Below, in pieces: positions 18,407-26,421 of a stretch of 64,000 bases of DNA (the stretch's first letter is position 1; each line of letters begins with the position of its first letter). The translations under genes were made by a program, and so were the position numbers. The notes beneath the pieces are model-generated. The model worked only from the letters and a program-made list of their open reading frames with translations, was not told the origin of the DNA and searched no databases. The stretch comes from Streptomyces lasiicapitis (GTDB lineage Bacteria; Actinomycetota; Actinomycetes; Streptomycetales; Streptomycetaceae). Location of the stretch: the NCBI RefSeq assembly GCF_014646335.1, contig NZ_BMNG01000013.1, positions 289,501 to 353,500 on the forward strand, in the 5' to 3' direction.

Positions 18407-18541
18407 GGGGGCGGAGCATTCCACCCGGGCGTTCCAGGCAGCCTCCGTCTCCCCAGGTCAAACCCCACTTTTGCGTTCCAGTGTCCCGAACTGCCCGGCT
18501 TTATTGGCGATTTGCATGGATCACCCCGCACGCTGGTGGAA

Positions 18542-18560
18542 GTGAAGCCCAAAGCTTCAC
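18542..18560 (+). promoter_or_regulatory. 7-bp hairpin just before the FG-GAP gene
   Basis: GTGAAGC (18542-18548), loop CCAAA and GCTTCAC (18554-18560) form a perfect hairpin 24 bp before the ATG and about 11 bp before the GAGGAG ribosome binding site. It may be an operator or an mRNA-stabilising 5' structure for this secreted protein. Confidence 0.45.
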
Positions 18561-18584
18561 CGCAACGACATGAGGAGTTCGTAC

Positions 18585-19307
18585 ATGCTTAAGCGCTCAC
18601 GGCTGATCGCCGCTCCGGTCGCGGCTGTCGCCCTGACCCTGACTGTCGCCGGCTACCAGGCAAGTGCGGCCGAGTCCTCGGCTTCGGGCGGCAAGGCGGC
18701 CGCGGCCCCGTGTCTGGCCGGCGCCACGACACTGGTCGGCGATCTCGACGGCGACGGCCGCCCGGACAAGATCATCAACCCTGGGCACACCGGCCTCAAG
18801 ATGACGGTCCAGTGGGGAACCGCGAGCGGCGGGTTCGGCACCAAGCACACCGTCAGCAAGCTGCTCGGTACGAGGTCCGGAGAGGTCACGACCGCCGCGG
18901 TCGCCGATTTCCAGAACGACGGCACCTTGGACATGGTCGTCAACATCGTCAAGCCGTCCGGCATCGACGACCCCAACAAGGCGCGCGTCGCGCAGTACCG
19001 CCCCGGCCCGCTCAAGCGCGCCGACCTGGGCTCCGCCTCCGCCCGCACGCTCGACATCGGCACCCAGGGCGAGGCCAAGCAGCTCCGCATCGCCAACTAC
19101 GGCGGCGACAAGTACCCGGACCTCGCCGTCCTCAACAACGCCGGTGACGGCGTGTGGGAGCGGTCCATTCGCGTGTCGAAGCCGGGCACAGGCCCCGGGA
19201 AGTACGACTACGACCTGCAGCAGCAGTACGGCGCGACCGGCACCCCGGCCGAGCCCCCGACCATGCCCACCAGCGGCTGGAAGCACTTCTACAAGGCCTG
19301 CTCCTGA
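18585..19307 (+). CDS. secreted FG-GAP/VCBS repeat protein
   Basis: 240 residues. The ATG at 18585 is preferred over 18570 because GAGGAG sits correctly in front of it. Residues 1-30 form a Sec signal peptide: KRSR, a hydrophobic core, and a likely cleavage after ASA. The mature protein shows calcium-binding FG-GAP-type loops: DLDGDGRPD near 61-69, DFQNDGTLD near 107-115, and a degenerate NYGGDKYPD near 168-176. Such repeats form beta-propeller blades in extracellular proteins. Three blades are too few for a full propeller, so it may oligomerise or be a short calcium-binding exoprotein. No enzyme domain is seen. It is convergent with the two-component operon. Confidence 0.85.
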   Translation: MLKRSRLIAAPVAAVALTLTVAGYQASAAESSASGGKAAAAPCLAGATTLVGDLDGDGRPDKIINPGHTGLKMTVQWGTASGGFGTKHTVSKLLGTRSGEVTTAAVADFQNDGTLDMVVNIVKPSGIDDPNKARVAQYRPGPLKRADLGSASARTLDIGTQGEAKQLRIANYGGDKYPDLAVLNNAGDGVWERSIRVSKPGTGPGKYDYDLQQQYGATGTPAEPPTMPTSGWKHFYKACS

Positions 19308-19340
19308 CCAGGTCCTGAGCACCTGTTCCCCCTGACCACG

Positions 19341-19382
19341 GCCGGGTGCCGCCGATCCCCCGGGACATCGGCGGCGCCCGGC
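19341..19382. terminator. bidirectional terminator hairpin between convergent genes
   Basis: A 16-bp stem with one G-T pair (19341-19356 with 19367-19382) and a 10-nt loop occupies the gap between the FG-GAP gene and the response-regulator stop at 19384. It would serve both strands. Confidence 0.75.
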
Positions 19383-19383
19383 C

Positions 19384-20028
19384 CTACCCCTTGTTCAAGT
19401 ACGCCAGCACCGCGAGCACCCGCCGGTGCCCGCTGTCGCTCTGCGGCAGGCCCAGCTTCAGGAACACGTTCCCGATGTGCTTGCTGACGGCGCGGTCGGA
19501 GACGACCAGGGTGGTGGCGATGGTGGTGTTGTCGCGGCCCTCGGCCATGAGGTGGAGGACCTCGCGTTCGCGCGGGGTGAGGGTGTCGAGGGGGTCGTCG
19601 GCGCGGCGGGTGAGGAGTTCGGTGACGACCTCGGGGTCGAGGGCGGTGCCGCCGGCGGCGACGCGTTCGAGGGCGTCGAGGAATTCGTCGACGCGGCCGA
19701 CGCGGTCCTTGAGGAGGTAGCCGACGCCGCCCGCGCCGCCGCTGAGGAGTTCGGCGGCGTACGTCTCCTCGACGTACTGGGAGAGGACCAGGACCGGCAG
19801 GTCGGGGATCTGCTCGCGGGCCGCGAGGGCGGCGCGCAGGCCCTCGTCGCGGAAGCCGGGCGGCATCCGTACGTCGAGGACGGCCACGTCGGGGCGGTGT
19901 TCCAGGAGGGCGGGCAGGACCTCGGGGCCGGTGGCCGCGACGGCCGCCACCTCGTGGCCCACGGACGTGAGGAGCAGCACCATCCCCTCCCTCAGCAACG
20001 CGTTGTCCTCCGCGATCACCACACGCAC
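19384..20028 (-). CDS. NarL/LuxR-family response regulator
   Basis: 214 residues from GTG 20028 (VRVVIAEDN), overlapping the kinase stop by 13 bp. The receiver domain has acidic E7-D8, phosphoacceptor D52 in LDVRMP, a conserved S/T in VLSQY, and the lysine in YLLKDR. The C-terminal LuxR helix-turn-helix starts at LTPREREVLHLMAEG and ends near residue 195. It is the partner of the upstream histidine kinase. The target is likely the palindrome found before its own operon and before the ABC exporter at 15033 (inference). Regulation of a detoxifying or envelope-stress exporter is typical of this family. Confidence 0.93.
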   Translation of the reverse strand: MRVVIAEDNALLREGMVLLLTSVGHEVAAVAATGPEVLPALLEHRPDVAVLDVRMPPGFRDEGLRAALAAREQIPDLPVLVLSQYVEETYAAELLSGGAGGVGYLLKDRVGRVDEFLDALERVAAGGTALDPEVVTELLTRRADDPLDTLTPREREVLHLMAEGRDNTTIATTLVVSDRAVSKHIGNVFLKLGLPQSDSGHRRVLAVLAYLNKG

Positions 20029-21200
20029 GGCAGCTCCACTCCGATCTCGGTCGGCCCCCCGGCGGGGCTGACCACCTCCATGGTCCCGTCGAGGGCGGCG
20101 ACCCGGCGCCGCATGCCGAGCAGGCCGCTGCCGCCCGACTCGTCGGCACCGCCCTGCCCCTCGTCCCGCACAAGGAGGCGCAACCCCGCGGCCCCGCGGG
20201 CGAGTTCCACCGTCGCCCGCCGCGCCCCGCTGTGCTTCGCCGCGTTCGTCAGGGCCTCCGCCACCACGAAGTACGCCGCCGCCTCCACGGCCGCGGGCGC
20301 GCGCGGCCCGTCCGCCACGCCGTCGTCCCGCACGGACACGTCCAGGCCGCTGCTCGCCGCCAACGCCCTTACGGCACCGACGAGTCCGCGGTCCGTCAGG
20401 ATCGGCGGGTGGATGCCGCGTACGACGTGCCGCAGCTCGGCGAGGGCCTCCTCGGCCTGGTCCTGCGCGTCGGCGAGCAGCTTGCGGACCGCCTCCGGGT
20501 CCGTGTCGTACACACGCCTGGCCAGGCCCATCCGCATGGACAGGGCCACGAGGCGCGCCTGGGTGCCGTCGTGCAGGTCCCGCTCGATCCGGCGCAGTTC
20601 GGCGCCGTGCGCCGCGACCGCGCCCGCCCGCGTCTGCGTCAACTCCTCGACCCGCTGCGCCAGTTCGGCGTTCCGCTCCGCCTCCGGCGACGGCTTGAGC
20701 AGCGCCGTCGACCAGCGCGTGTCCAGCTCGGCGAGGCGCCCGATCAGCGGGAGCACGACGGCCTTGCGGCCGAGGAGCCCGCACCACACCCCGTCGACCA
20801 GCGCGCCGATCACCCACAGGGGCAACGCCACGTACAGCAGCGCCAGTCCGTAGACGAAGTGGACGAACAGCCACCGCAGGTCGCGGTACGTCCCGGGGTC
20901 CTTGACCGCCTTGCGCACCCGCTCGACGAGCGTGCCGGTCAGCGGCGTGTACGCCTCGCGGATCTCCGTACCCGACCACCGGCCGACCTGCCGCCGCTTG
21001 GACCCGGCCATCCGGCGCAGCAGCAGGACCGTCTCGGGCAGCACGCCCAGGCCGATCACGATGAGCGACGCGACGACGGTGAAGAGCAGGACGCCGACGA
21101 AGACGTACGAGAGGAGGGCCAGGCCCGCGCCCATGAGCAACTGCATGGACGCGCGATCGGCCCGGCCCAGCGTCTCCCGCATGCTCGTCGGGCGGCGCAC
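20016..21200 (-). CDS. sensor histidine kinase (putative-sensor domain, HisKA_3)
   Basis: 394 residues from ATG 21200; ATG 21182 is an equally plausible start. The N-terminal 190 residues hold four hydrophobic segments (about 22-55 and 115-145) with a short loop, matching the actinobacterial PF13796-type putative sensor domain. The dimerisation motif RIERDLHDGTQARL has the phosphorylated histidine near 210. The C-terminal HATPase shows the N-box NAAKHSGA and G-box LRDEGQGG-type sequences. With almost no extracytoplasmic loop, it probably senses the membrane or an associated transporter. It lies between a 54-residue membrane protein and its cognate regulator in one transcription unit. Confidence 0.92.
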   Translation of the reverse strand: MRRPTSMRETLGRADRASMQLLMGAGLALLSYVFVGVLLFTVVASLIVIGLGVLPETVLLLRRMAGSKRRQVGRWSGTEIREAYTPLTGTLVERVRKAVKDPGTYRDLRWLFVHFVYGLALLYVALPLWVIGALVDGVWCGLLGRKAVVLPLIGRLAELDTRWSTALLKPSPEAERNAELAQRVEELTQTRAGAVAAHGAELRRIERDLHDGTQARLVALSMRMGLARRVYDTDPEAVRKLLADAQDQAEEALAELRHVVRGIHPPILTDRGLVGAVRALAASSGLDVSVRDDGVADGPRAPAAVEAAAYFVVAEALTNAAKHSGARRATVELARGAAGLRLLVRDEGQGGADESGGSGLLGMRRRVAALDGTMEVVSPAGGPTEIGVELPCVW

Positions 21201-21202
21201 GT

Positions 21203-21367
21203 TCAGGAGTGCTTCTCGCGGGTCAGGACCAGCGCGGTGATCGAGCCGATGACGGCGACACCCGTGGTGACGCTCACGGCGATCTCCGTCGCCCCGTCGA
21301 GCGTGAGGCTGCTGAAGGCGTTGACGACGACGGCGACGGCGAGCACGAACCAGAGGAGGGCCTTCAT
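21203..21367 (-). CDS. small membrane protein of the two-component operon
   Basis: 54 residues from ATG 21367 (GAAAGG 8 bp upstream); an upstream start at 21412 would add 15 unlikely residues. Two hydrophobic segments (about 2-18 and 25-46) with a short DGATE turn make a hairpin membrane protein. The gene is 2 bp before the kinase and is the first gene of the operon. Its function is unknown; a small accessory subunit of the sensor is a reasonable inference. Confidence 0.7.
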   Translation of the reverse strand: MKALLWFVLAVAVVVNAFSSLTLDGATEIAVSVTTGVAVIGSITALVLTREKHS

Positions 21368-21467
21368 GGCGGAACCTTTCGGGGAGCGGGAGGCGGGGGA
21401 ACGCTGCTGCACCTGAGCGACTCTGCCGTGTCGGCGACCGCGCGGCGAGGGGGCGGCCTCCCGAACC

Positions 21468-21491
21468 GGGGGTGTAGTGCGCTACACCCTC
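21468..21491 (-). promoter_or_regulatory. palindromic element B upstream of the two-component operon
   Basis: On the plus strand this reads GGGGGTGTAG, TGCG, CTACACCCTC (21468-21491). It lies 100 bp upstream of the small-membrane-protein start. Read in the direction of transcription, the element and about 25 bp after it match element A (14905-14928): both continue CTACACCCCCG, then TTCGGG and a later CCCTCGC at the same spacing. It overlaps the stop of the TetR gene, so it may double as its terminator, but the shared flanks and shared distance favour an operator. Confidence 0.65.
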
Positions 21492-22122
21492 ACAGCGCCT
21501 TGAGCGCCGCCGCCGTCGCCGTGGCCAGCGCGCCCAGGTAGCCCTTGGGCAGCTCGCCCCGCACCACCACGGCCCGCCAGTACAGCGGCCCCGACATCAG
21601 GTCGAGGGCCAGCTCCTCGGCCACACCGGCTCTCAGCTCACCCCGCGCCACCGCCTGCGCGACGATCCCGCTCGCCACGCCGTGCTGGCCCTCGCGCAGC
21701 GCCTTCTGCAGGGCCGCCTCGATCTCGGGGTTGCGGGCCGCCTCCGCCTGGAGGTCGGGGATGACCTGGGAGGCGACGGGGTGGCGAAGGGCCCGGGACG
21801 TCACCTCGTACAGCAGTCGCAGGTCGCCCTCCAGTGAGCCCGTGTCCGGGGTCGGCAGGCCCTGGACGGCGAGGGCCGACACCAGGTCGAGGACGAGGTG
21901 CAGCTTGGAGCGCCAGCGGCGGTAGACGGCCGTCTTGCCGACGCCCGCGCGGCGCGCGATGCCCTCGATGGACATGCGGGCGTAGCCGACGGCCGCGAGT
22001 TCCTCGAAGACGGCGGTCCGGATGGCCTCGGTCACATCCTCACGGAGCACGGCGGCCCCGGCCGGCGCCCTTTTGCCCTGCTGGCGGGCGCTGCGGCCCG
22101 CGTCCCCGTCGCTCGTCGTCAT
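21490..22122 (-). CDS. TetR/AcrR-family transcriptional regulator
   Basis: 210 residues from ATG 22122; an upstream start at 22143 is possible but would run into the operator region. The helix-turn-helix is MSIEGIARRAGVGKTAVYRRW (near 49-69). The C-terminal ligand-binding domain is helical, without a recognisable ligand class. It is divergent from the TagG/TagH-type exporter genes, with two tandem imperfect palindromes in between. It most likely represses the exporter operon and itself. This is the usual TetR arrangement; the inducer is unknown. Confidence 0.9.
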   Translation of the reverse strand: MTTSDGDAGRSARQQGKRAPAGAAVLREDVTEAIRTAVFEELAAVGYARMSIEGIARRAGVGKTAVYRRWRSKLHLVLDLVSALAVQGLPTPDTGSLEGDLRLLYEVTSRALRHPVASQVIPDLQAEAARNPEIEAALQKALREGQHGVASGIVAQAVARGELRAGVAEELALDLMSGPLYWRAVVVRGELPKGYLGALATATAAALKAL

Positions 22123-22141
22123 ACGGACAGCATAAGGCGCC

Positions 22142-22216
22142 ACGACGATACGGTTGCGTCCCGACGTCGCGACGTCCTACTGTCGGCGTTACGACGATAC
22201 GGACCCGTCCCGACGT
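22142..22216. promoter_or_regulatory. two tandem 26-bp operator-like repeats between tetR and the exporter genes
   Basis: ACGACGATACGG followed three bases on by CGTCCCGACGT (with one extra base in each copy) occurs at 22142-22167 and 22191-22216; only three central bases differ (TTG versus ACC). Each copy is itself an imperfect palindrome: the right half of copy 2 read backwards matches the left half at 9 of 12 bases. Spacing between copies is 49 bp. The first copy lies 20 bp before the tetR ATG and the second 64 bp before the permease start, so each probably covers one promoter. Confidence 0.65.
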
Positions 22217-22279
22217 AAGACGTACGTACGTGTCGCCGTCGCCCTCGGATTCCCGCGCCCCCGAGCGAAAGCAGCGGAC

Positions 22280-23206
22280 GTGAGCCAGCTCCTCGACAAG
22301 CCGCCCACCGCGACGGCCGCCCCCTCCGGGCCCCCCGCCCCATCCCCTGCCGACCTCGCCGCCCGCCACGGCCTCACCGTCAGCGGCGCCCGCCCCACCC
22401 TCCCGGCGTACGTACGCCAGCTCTGGGACCGCCGCCACTTCATCACCGCGTTCGCCACCGCCAAGCTCACCGCCCAGTACAGCCAGGCGAAGCTCGGCCA
22501 GCTCTGGCAGATCATGACGCCGCTCCTGAACGCGGCCGTGTACTACTTCATCTTCGGCGTCCTGATGAACACCAAGCACGGCGTGCCGGACTACGTCCCG
22601 TTCCTGGTCACCGGCGTGTTCGTGTTCACGTTCACGCAGCAGTCGGTGATGGCGGGCACGCGGGCCGTCTCCGGCAGCCTCGGCCTGGTCCGCGCCCTGC
22701 ACTTCCCGCGCGCCTCGCTCCCCCTGTCGTACTGCCTGCAACAGCTCCAGCAGTTGCTGTTCTCCCTGTGCGCGCTCGTCGTGATCCTGCTCGCGTTCGG
22801 GGTGCCGCCCACGGTGTCCTGGCTGCTCGCGATCCCGGCGCTCGCGCTGCAGTTCACGTTCAACGCGGGCCTCGCCCTTGTCATGGCGCGGCTCGGTTCC
22901 CAGACGCCGGACGTCGCGCAGCTCATGCCGTTCGTGCTGCGTACGTGGATGTACGTGTCCGGGGTGATGTGGAGCATCGACACGGTCCTGAGGGACCACC
23001 ACCTGCCGCACGCCGTGACGGTGCTCCTGGAGGCCAACCCGGCCGCCGTCTACATCGACCTGATGCGCTTCGCCCTCATCGACAGCTTCCACGCGAGCCA
23101 ACTCCCCGCGCACGTGTGGGCGTGGGCCGCGGGCTGGGCGCTGCTCGCCGGGGTCGGCGGGTTCATCTACTTCTGGAAGGCAGAGGAGACGTACGGACGT
23201 GGCTGA
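22280..23206 (+). CDS. ABC-2 type transport permease for cell-wall polymer export (TagG-like)
   Basis: 308 residues from GTG 22280. After a 70-residue Ala/Pro-rich cytoplasmic leader, the protein has the ABC-2 permease signature YSQAKLGQLWQIMTPLLNA (near 73-91) and six hydrophobic segments between about 90 and 300. This layout matches TagG/Wzm permeases that move lipid-linked teichoic acid or O-antigen chains across the membrane. Its stop overlaps the ATPase gene by 8 bp. With the TagF-like gene downstream, it is likely to export the polymer built here. It is controlled by the divergent TetR protein. Confidence 0.9.
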   Translation: MSQLLDKPPTATAAPSGPPAPSPADLAARHGLTVSGARPTLPAYVRQLWDRRHFITAFATAKLTAQYSQAKLGQLWQIMTPLLNAAVYYFIFGVLMNTKHGVPDYVPFLVTGVFVFTFTQQSVMAGTRAVSGSLGLVRALHFPRASLPLSYCLQQLQQLLFSLCALVVILLAFGVPPTVSWLLAIPALALQFTFNAGLALVMARLGSQTPDVAQLMPFVLRTWMYVSGVMWSIDTVLRDHHLPHAVTVLLEANPAAVYIDLMRFALIDSFHASQLPAHVWAWAAGWALLAGVGGFIYFWKAEETYGRG

Positions 23207-24065
23207 CACCCTGACGAAGACCGACCCGGGCGCCGTGGCCGCGCCCACGAAGTCCGCCCCGGACACAGCGGCCGCCCCCGCCCCGACCCCCATCCCCACC
23301 GTCATCGCCGACCAAGTCGACATCGTCTACCGCGTCCACGGCGCCGCCACCTCCGGCCGCGGCGCCGCGACCGCCGCCCTCGGCCGCATCCTGCGCCGCC
23401 GCAAGGGCGGCGATGACGGCGCGGAACGCGGCGTACGCACGGTCCACGCCGTACGGAACGTCTCCTTCACCGCCTACCGCGGCGAGGCCATCGGCCTCAT
23501 CGGCACCAACGGCTCGGGCAAGTCCACCCTGCTCAAGGCGGTCGCCGGACTCCTCCCCGTCGAGCGCGGGCACATCTACACCGACGGCCAGCCGTCCCTG
23601 CTCGGCGTCAACGCGGCCCTGATGAACGACCTCACCGGCGAGCGCAACGTCCATCTCGGCGGACTGGCCATGGGCATGTCCCGCGAACAGGTCCGCGAGC
23701 GCTACGAAGAGATCGTCGACTTCTCCGGGATCAACGACAAGGGCGACTTCATCTCGCTGCCGATGCGCACGTATTCGTCGGGCATGGCGGCCCGCCTCCG
23801 GTTCTCCATCGGCTCCGCCAAGGACCACGACGTACTCCTCATCGACGAGGCCCTGGCCACCGGCGACCGCTCCTTCCAGAAGCGCTCGGAGGCCCGCATC
23901 CGCGAACTCCGCGCACGCGCGGGCACGGTCTTCCTGGTCAGCCACAACAACAAGTCGATCCGCGACACCTGCGACCGCGTGCTGTGGCTGGAGCGCGGCG
24001 AGCTGCGGATGGACGGGCCGACGGCGGAGGTCATGCGGGAGTACGAGCGGTTCACTGCCCGCTGA
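23199..24065 (+). CDS. ABC transporter ATP-binding protein for cell-wall polymer export (TagH-like)
   Basis: 288 residues from GTG 23199. An Ala/Pro-rich 40-residue N-terminus precedes the nucleotide-binding domain. Walker A GTNGSGKST is at 102-110, the signature YSSGMAARLRF fits the polymer-export subfamily, Walker B is VLLIDEALATGD, and the switch histidine is in LVSHN. A short insertion between the first strands (about 55-85) is Arg/Gly-rich. There is no C-terminal carbohydrate-binding extension, so polymer recognition must lie elsewhere. It pairs with the preceding permease. Confidence 0.92.
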   Translation: MADTLTKTDPGAVAAPTKSAPDTAAAPAPTPIPTVIADQVDIVYRVHGAATSGRGAATAALGRILRRRKGGDDGAERGVRTVHAVRNVSFTAYRGEAIGLIGTNGSGKSTLLKAVAGLLPVERGHIYTDGQPSLLGVNAALMNDLTGERNVHLGGLAMGMSREQVRERYEEIVDFSGINDKGDFISLPMRTYSSGMAARLRFSIGSAKDHDVLLIDEALATGDRSFQKRSEARIRELRARAGTVFLVSHNNKSIRDTCDRVLWLERGELRMDGPTAEVMREYERFTAR

Positions 24066-24121
24066 AAGCACCCGCCGACAGTGCCCCTTTTGTCGCATCA
24101 ATACGCAGATCCTTACACTAT

Positions 24122-24157
24122 GGGAGCGTTGGGAGCGTTTACAGGGTTTACACCGAA
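24122..24157 (+). repeat. 9-bp-period repeats upstream of the third TagF-like gene
   Basis: GGGAGCGTT is tandemly duplicated at 24122-24139. Overlapping its end, GTTTACA occurs at 24137-24143 and again at 24146-24152, also 9 bp apart. The block ends 24 bp before the TagF-like ATG, inside a 115-bp gap that is AT-richer than its surroundings. It may be a binding site or a promoter region. A 9-bp period is not a whole helical turn, so the nature of the binder is unclear. Confidence 0.4.
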
Positions 24158-24180
24158 GGGCAAGAGAGGCGGGCCGCGGG

Positions 24181-26421
24181 ATGGCAGAGCTGAGCGTCGT
24201 CGTGTACGGCCGCAATGTGCAGGGGCACCTCCCCGAGGCCCTGGAGGAGCTGGCGGATGCCGCCCCCGCGGTCGAGGTGGTCCTCGCGGCCGTCGGCGCG
24301 TCCGCCCAGGAGGCCGCAGCCCGCCACCCGTACGTGACGGTGGTCCCGCTGCCCGACGGCACCCCGGACGCGGCGGCCCGCGCGGCGAGCGCGGCGCGGG
24401 CCACGGGCCGGTGGCTGCAGTTCGTGCACAGCAAGGACGGCGTGCCCGCGCTCGCGGCCCGCGCGGTCGCGGAGCGGGCGGCGGCGCTCGACGACACCGT
24501 GGACGTGCTGCTCACCGATCACGTCCGCTCCACCTGGCGGCACTCGCGCATGCCGAGCCCCGACGGCCGGTTCCTGGCCAAGCCGGGGCGGCGGGACGTG
24601 CCGCCGGCGGACTGCCCGGATCTGCTGAGGGTGACGCCGCTGCTGGGGACGCGTGTCGTACGGAGGGCCTTCTGGCAGGCGTACGAGAGTGAGCGGGCGC
24701 CGTCGGACCAAGTCGCCGCCGACGACGAGCTGTTCACGGCGTACGCCCTGCTCCTGACCGCCGGTCGCATCGCCACGCACGACCAAGTCGCGTTCGAAGA
24801 CCGGCAGTTGCGGGCGGAGAGCCTGCCGCCGGTGACGGCGGACGACCGCTTCGCGCTCCTGGAGACGTACGAGCGGCTGCTGAACCTGGCGGCCGACCGG
24901 GACGGCGGCCCCGGCCCGAGCGCCGTGCTGTACGCGGCGATGGTGAGCGCGAGCCTGCGGATCGTCGCCCGTGACAGGCTGCCCGAACCGGCGGCGCGAG
25001 AGTTCTTCCGGCGGGCCTCGCACGCGGCGGTCGCGCACCGCCCGCCCGGGTACCGGCACCCCGGCGGCCTGGAGGGCGTGCGCCGCCGCCTCCTGGAGGA
25101 GGACGCGTACGCGAAGTACCGCACGTTCCAGGCGGTCAACCAGCGGCGCCGGAAGGTGCGTTCGGCGGTCGGGGCGGGGCGCGCGGCGGTCGGCAGGAAG
25201 GTCCGGGGCGCGCGCTACCACCAGGACCTGCGCCGCCCGATCGACTCCAACCTGGCCGTGTTCTCCGCCTACTGGGACCGGGGCGTCGCCTGCAACCCGG
25301 CGGCGATCGCCGCGAAGCTCGCCGAACTCGCCCCGCACATCCACCCGGTGTGGGTGGTCGCGGCCGAGAACGTACCGCTGCTGCCGCCAGGCACGGACCA
25401 CGTGGTCCCCGGCACACGCCGCTACTCACGCGTCCTGGCAACGGCCAAATACCTGGTGAACAACGCCAACTTCCCCAACGCGGTCGTGAAACGGCCCGAC
25501 GCCGTGCACGTACAGACCCACCACGGCACGCCCCTCAAGCGCATGGGCCTGGACCAGCTCGACTACCCGGCGGCGGCGAAGGGCCTGAACTTCCACGACC
25601 TGCTCGCGCGCGTGGACCGCTGGGACTACAGCGTCTCGTCCAACAGCCACTCCACGCAGATGTGGCAGCGCGCCTACCAGTCGCGGTACGTGGAGCTGGA
25701 CTACGGCTACCCGCGCAACGACGTGTACTACTCGGCGACGGCGGCGGACGTGCGGGCGGTCCGCGAACGCCTCGGTATCGCGCCCGGGAAGCGGGCCCTC
25801 CTCTACGCCCCCACGCACCGCGACTACGAGGCCACGTGGACCCCGCGCCTCGACCTCGCGACCCTCGCCGACCGCCTCGGCGACGACACCGTGCTCCTCG
25901 TGCGCGGCCACTACTTCTACGGCGGGACGGTGACCCCGCTGGCCGGCCTGCGCCGGGCCGGGCGCGTCATCGACGTATCGACGTACGACCCCGTCGAGGA
26001 CCTGGCACTCGCCGCCGACGCCCTGATCACGGACTACTCGTCCATCATGTTCGACTACGCCAATCTGGACCGCCCCATCGTCATCTACGCCGACGACTGG
26101 GAGACGTACGCGAAGACGCGCGGCGTGTACTTCGACCTGCTGGCGGAGCCACCGGGCCAAGTGGCGCGCACCCAGGAGGAATTGACGCGCATTCTCACCT
26201 CCGACGCCTGGCGGGACGAGACGGCGGCGAAGGCGCGGGCGGGGTTCCGGCGGCGCTTCTGCGAGTTCGACGACGGGCGGGCGGCGGAGCGGGTGGTGCG
26301 GCGGGTGTTCCTGGGGGAGAGCGAATCGTCACTGCCGCCGATCACACCCGTGGACGAACGGACCCCGGCCCCGGCCCCGGCCCCGGCCTCGGCCTCGGCC
26401 TCGGAGGAGGCGACCCCATGA
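24181..26421 (+). CDS. GT2 glycosyltransferase fused to CDP-glycerol glycerophosphotransferase (TagF-like)
   Basis: 746 residues. The N-terminal GT2-like domain (about 1-230) is weaker than in its paralogues: the usual metal-binding DxD position reads VHSKDG, so this half may be catalytically impaired. From about 345 the Glyphos_transf domain is intact: NNANFPNAVVKRPDAVHVQ, THHGTPLKRMGLDQLDYP, YGYPRNDVYY, LYAPTHRDYE and ITDYSSIMFDYANLDRP. The C-terminus ends in a Pro-Ala/Ser-Ala repeat tail. It follows the TagGH-like exporter and overlaps the next GT2 gene by an ATGA junction. It probably polymerises polyol-phosphate units for export. Confidence 0.9.
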   Translation: MAELSVVVYGRNVQGHLPEALEELADAAPAVEVVLAAVGASAQEAAARHPYVTVVPLPDGTPDAAARAASAARATGRWLQFVHSKDGVPALAARAVAERAAALDDTVDVLLTDHVRSTWRHSRMPSPDGRFLAKPGRRDVPPADCPDLLRVTPLLGTRVVRRAFWQAYESERAPSDQVAADDELFTAYALLLTAGRIATHDQVAFEDRQLRAESLPPVTADDRFALLETYERLLNLAADRDGGPGPSAVLYAAMVSASLRIVARDRLPEPAAREFFRRASHAAVAHRPPGYRHPGGLEGVRRRLLEEDAYAKYRTFQAVNQRRRKVRSAVGAGRAAVGRKVRGARYHQDLRRPIDSNLAVFSAYWDRGVACNPAAIAAKLAELAPHIHPVWVVAAENVPLLPPGTDHVVPGTRRYSRVLATAKYLVNNANFPNAVVKRPDAVHVQTHHGTPLKRMGLDQLDYPAAAKGLNFHDLLARVDRWDYSVSSNSHSTQMWQRAYQSRYVELDYGYPRNDVYYSATAADVRAVRERLGIAPGKRALLYAPTHRDYEATWTPRLDLATLADRLGDDTVLLVRGHYFYGGTVTPLAGLRRAGRVIDVSTYDPVEDLALAADALITDYSSIMFDYANLDRPIVIYADDWETYAKTRGVYFDLLAEPPGQVARTQEELTRILTSDAWRDETAAKARAGFRRRFCEFDDGRAAERVVRRVFLGESESSLPPITPVDERTPAPAPAPASASASEEATP
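26363..26404 (+). repeat. CCGGCC/TCGGCC hexamer run encoding the Pro-Ala/Ser-Ala tail
   Basis: About seven hexamer units, first CCCCGG-type then TCGGCC-type, encode the alternating Pro-Ala and Ser-Ala residues just before the end of the TagF-like protein. The paralogue at 3594-5693 lacks this tail, so it looks like a lineage-specific slippage expansion. Confidence 0.75.

Noticed and set aside
24137..24152. Possible PhoP (PHO box) site GTTTACA-GG-GTTTACA
   Set aside because: Streptomyces PHO boxes are 11-bp units; the period here is 9 bp and the unit differs.
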